From positions 1 through 33,916 of the forward strand of contig NZ_CANLYL010000022.1 of NCBI RefSeq assembly GCF_947495275.1: a stretch of DNA of 33,916 nt, given 5' to 3'. Positions 32,660-33,916 of the stretch are shown here, in pieces. The DNA comes from an uncultured Roseobacter sp. (GTDB taxonomy: Bacteria > Pseudomonadota > Alphaproteobacteria > Rhodobacterales > Rhodobacteraceae). The notes beneath the pieces were generated by a model. It saw nothing but the letters and a program-made list of their open reading frames with translations. It ran no database searches and was not told the origin of the DNA. The position numbers and the translations under genes were made by a program. How positions within the stretch are numbered: the first letter of the stretch is position 1; each line of letters opens with the position of its first letter.

Positions 32660-33592
32660 ATGCTTGATCAGATCAAGGGATTGCACCACGTTACATCGCT
32701 CGCGGTTGATGCGGTCGAAAACAACCGGTTTTTCACGCAGGTTCTGGGGCTTCGGCGCGTCAAAAAAACCGTCAATTTCGATGCGCCGGATGTCTACCAC
32801 CTTTACTACGGGGATGAGATTGGCTCACCCGGCTCGGTGATGACATATTTCCCGTTTCCGAACATGGCCCGAGGTCGCAAGGGAACAGGTGAGGTCGGTG
32901 AAACCGTGTTTTCAGTGCCGCAAGGGGCTTTGGACTTCTGGCAAAAACGCCTTGGTGAATACGGGGTCAATGGACTGGCACTACACGAGCACTTCGGCGA
33001 AAGACGGCTCTCATTTCGTACCGCCGACGGTGAGGGGTTCGCGCTATCTGAGATCAGGGATGACCCCCGCGCCGCCTGGATCGGCAATGGTATCGGGGCA
33101 GATCACGCGATCCGTGGGTTCCAATCGGCGCGCGTGCGGTTAATGGACGATGGTGCTATGGCGGAACTGCTCCAATTCATGGGCTATGAAAAAGTTGACA
33201 TAAGTGGCGACGTCACCCGTTTTGCGATTCCAGGTGGCGCAGGTGCCAGCATCATCGATTTGGAAACCATCCCGAATGGCGCGCCCTCTCAACAAGGTGC
33301 TGGTTCCGTGCATCATGTCGCTTTCGCAGTGGAGGACCGGGCCGCTCAACGTGATGTCCGCAAAGCGCTTTTGGACACGGGATATGCAGTGACGCCAGTC
33401 ATTGATCGCGATTATTTCTGGGCGATCTACTTTCGCACGCCCGGCGGCGTTCTTTTTGAAATTGCGACCAACGAACCGGGATTTGATCGTGACGAAGACA
33501 CCGCCCACTTGGGCGAGGCGCTGAAGCTTCCCACACAACATGAACATTTGCGCGCAGCCCTGGAAACATCGTTGCAACCGATCCCGGGGTGA
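32660..33592 (+). CDS. VOC family ring-cleaving dioxygenase, MhqO-like
   Basis: The 310-residue protein is built of two vicinal-oxygen-chelate (glyoxalase-fold) halves. The expected metal ligands are present: H10 in GLHHVTS, H219 in SVHHVAF, and E267 in GVLFEIAT. This two-half layout and length are typical of MhqO/MhqE-type proteins, non-haem iron dioxygenases thought to open hydroquinone rings and often induced by quinone stress. A glyoxalase-like function cannot be excluded. GAAGGGA a few bases upstream supports ATG at 32660. It is the first gene after a divergent region and is read alone; the next gene follows 248 bases later. Location is cytosolic, as no signal peptide is seen. Confidence 0.9.
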   Translation: MLDQIKGLHHVTSLAVDAVENNRFFTQVLGLRRVKKTVNFDAPDVYHLYYGDEIGSPGSVMTYFPFPNMARGRKGTGEVGETVFSVPQGALDFWQKRLGEYGVNGLALHEHFGERRLSFRTADGEGFALSEIRDDPRAAWIGNGIGADHAIRGFQSARVRLMDDGAMAELLQFMGYEKVDISGDVTRFAIPGGAGASIIDLETIPNGAPSQQGAGSVHHVAFAVEDRAAQRDVRKALLDTGYAVTPVIDRDYFWAIYFRTPGGVLFEIATNEPGFDRDEDTAHLGEALKLPTQHEHLRAALETSLQPIPG

Positions 33593-33840
33593 GGGCGGTG
33601 AGTATTTCAGTGCCCCTGTTGTGCTTGAAAAGCCATCGATCCGTTAGTCTTCACGCAATGCCCTTCCATTGGGAAAGTCGCGCAAGGCGGGTTTTTGCAG
33701 CAAACCTGTTGCATGACTGACGGCTAAATAGGAAAGGTAACGCCAAGGAATCGTCCGGTGTGTCATCGGTTGCGAATGCGAGAGGGCGGCAGCGGATCGA
33801 TACACTGGCATCTCAGGGAATTCGGATCAAAGGACATGTT
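33593..33840. other. Intergenic region before CoA-transferase gene
   Basis: These 248 bases between the dioxygenase stop and the final gene show no open frame that looks like protein. There is a good Shine-Dalgarno sequence (AAAGGA, about 33828-33833) before the last start codon. No clear terminator hairpin with a T-run was found after the dioxygenase. Confidence 0.4.
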
Positions 33841-33916
33841 ATGAAAAAGATATACGGCTCGGCGTCTGAGGCGCTGGAGGACGTGTTGCGCGACGGGATG
33901 TTGATCGCGGCCGGGG
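33841..33916 (+). CDS. 3-oxoacid CoA-transferase subunit A, N-terminal fragment
   Basis: The last 76 bases encode 25 full codons of a gene that runs out of the window. The N-terminus, MKKIYGSASEALEDVLRDGM followed by LIAAG, matches the usual opening of the alpha subunit of succinyl-CoA:3-ketoacid (or acetate/acetoacetate) CoA-transferases, where KIYxSAxEAL and DGMxIAxGGFG are standard. These cytosolic heterodimers move CoA to acetoacetate or related acids in ketone-body and aromatic-acid breakdown. The B subunit is expected just beyond the edge. Substrate specificity cannot be judged from the fragment. Confidence 0.8.
   Translation, partial: MKKIYGSASEALEDVLRDGMLIAAG

Overview
The window (about 60% GC, mostly tightly packed genes) looks like a chromosomal segment of a marine alphaproteobacterium of the Rhodobacterales/Roseobacter type. 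This rests on overall gene style: a Tat-dependent cyclase-family protein, a YcaD-like MFS carrier, a ring-cleaving VOC dioxygenase, glutathione-dependent formaldehyde dehydrogenase and 3-oxoacid CoA-transferase. No rRNA, tRNA, insertion sequence, integrase or CRISPR array was seen.

Left part (1-6947), small-molecule catabolism and transport. It opens with the last codons of a class III alcohol dehydrogenase, then an orphan [2Fe-2S] subunit of a molybdenum hydroxylase. A minus-strand pair follows (Tat-secreted cyclase-family protein and an AhpD-like carboxymuconolactone-decarboxylase-family protein), then a plus-strand MFS transporter. Next is a divergent pair of operons: minus-strand quinol-monooxygenase-like protein plus metallo-beta-lactamase-fold hydrolase, and plus-strand NAD-dependent beta-decarboxylating dehydrogenase plus Gfo/Idh/MocA oxidoreductase. 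The shared promoter region of this pair holds a perfect 18-bp palindrome (4734-4751), a likely operator.

Middle part (7595-28884), the main point of interest. After a gene-poor gap of about 650 bp comes a small membrane protein, then a 21-kb run of six co-directional genes joined by overlaps or gaps of at most 9 bp. They encode proteins of 292, 3279, 705, 334, 1264 and 1115 residues. I can assign no biochemical function to any of them. The giant second protein contains a region that I recognise from memory as DUF6603-like, plus internally repeated modules. The last protein is a beta-propeller/BNR-type repeat protein. None shows a signal peptide, transmembrane anchor, ATPase, nuclease or recognisable toxin motif. 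The set looks like a multi-protein structural assembly of unknown role. I remember similar proteins occurring together in other bacteria, but know of no described function.

Right part (28881-33916). A minus-strand, translationally coupled pair follows: a membrane-anchored [2Fe-2S] ferredoxin with a putative haem-binding four-helix domain, and a YbiO-like MscS channel. Divergent from it lies a VOC-family ring-cleaving dioxygenase, and the window ends in the first 25 codons of a 3-oxoacid CoA-transferase subunit A.

All family assignments are from reading motifs by eye; no database search was possible.
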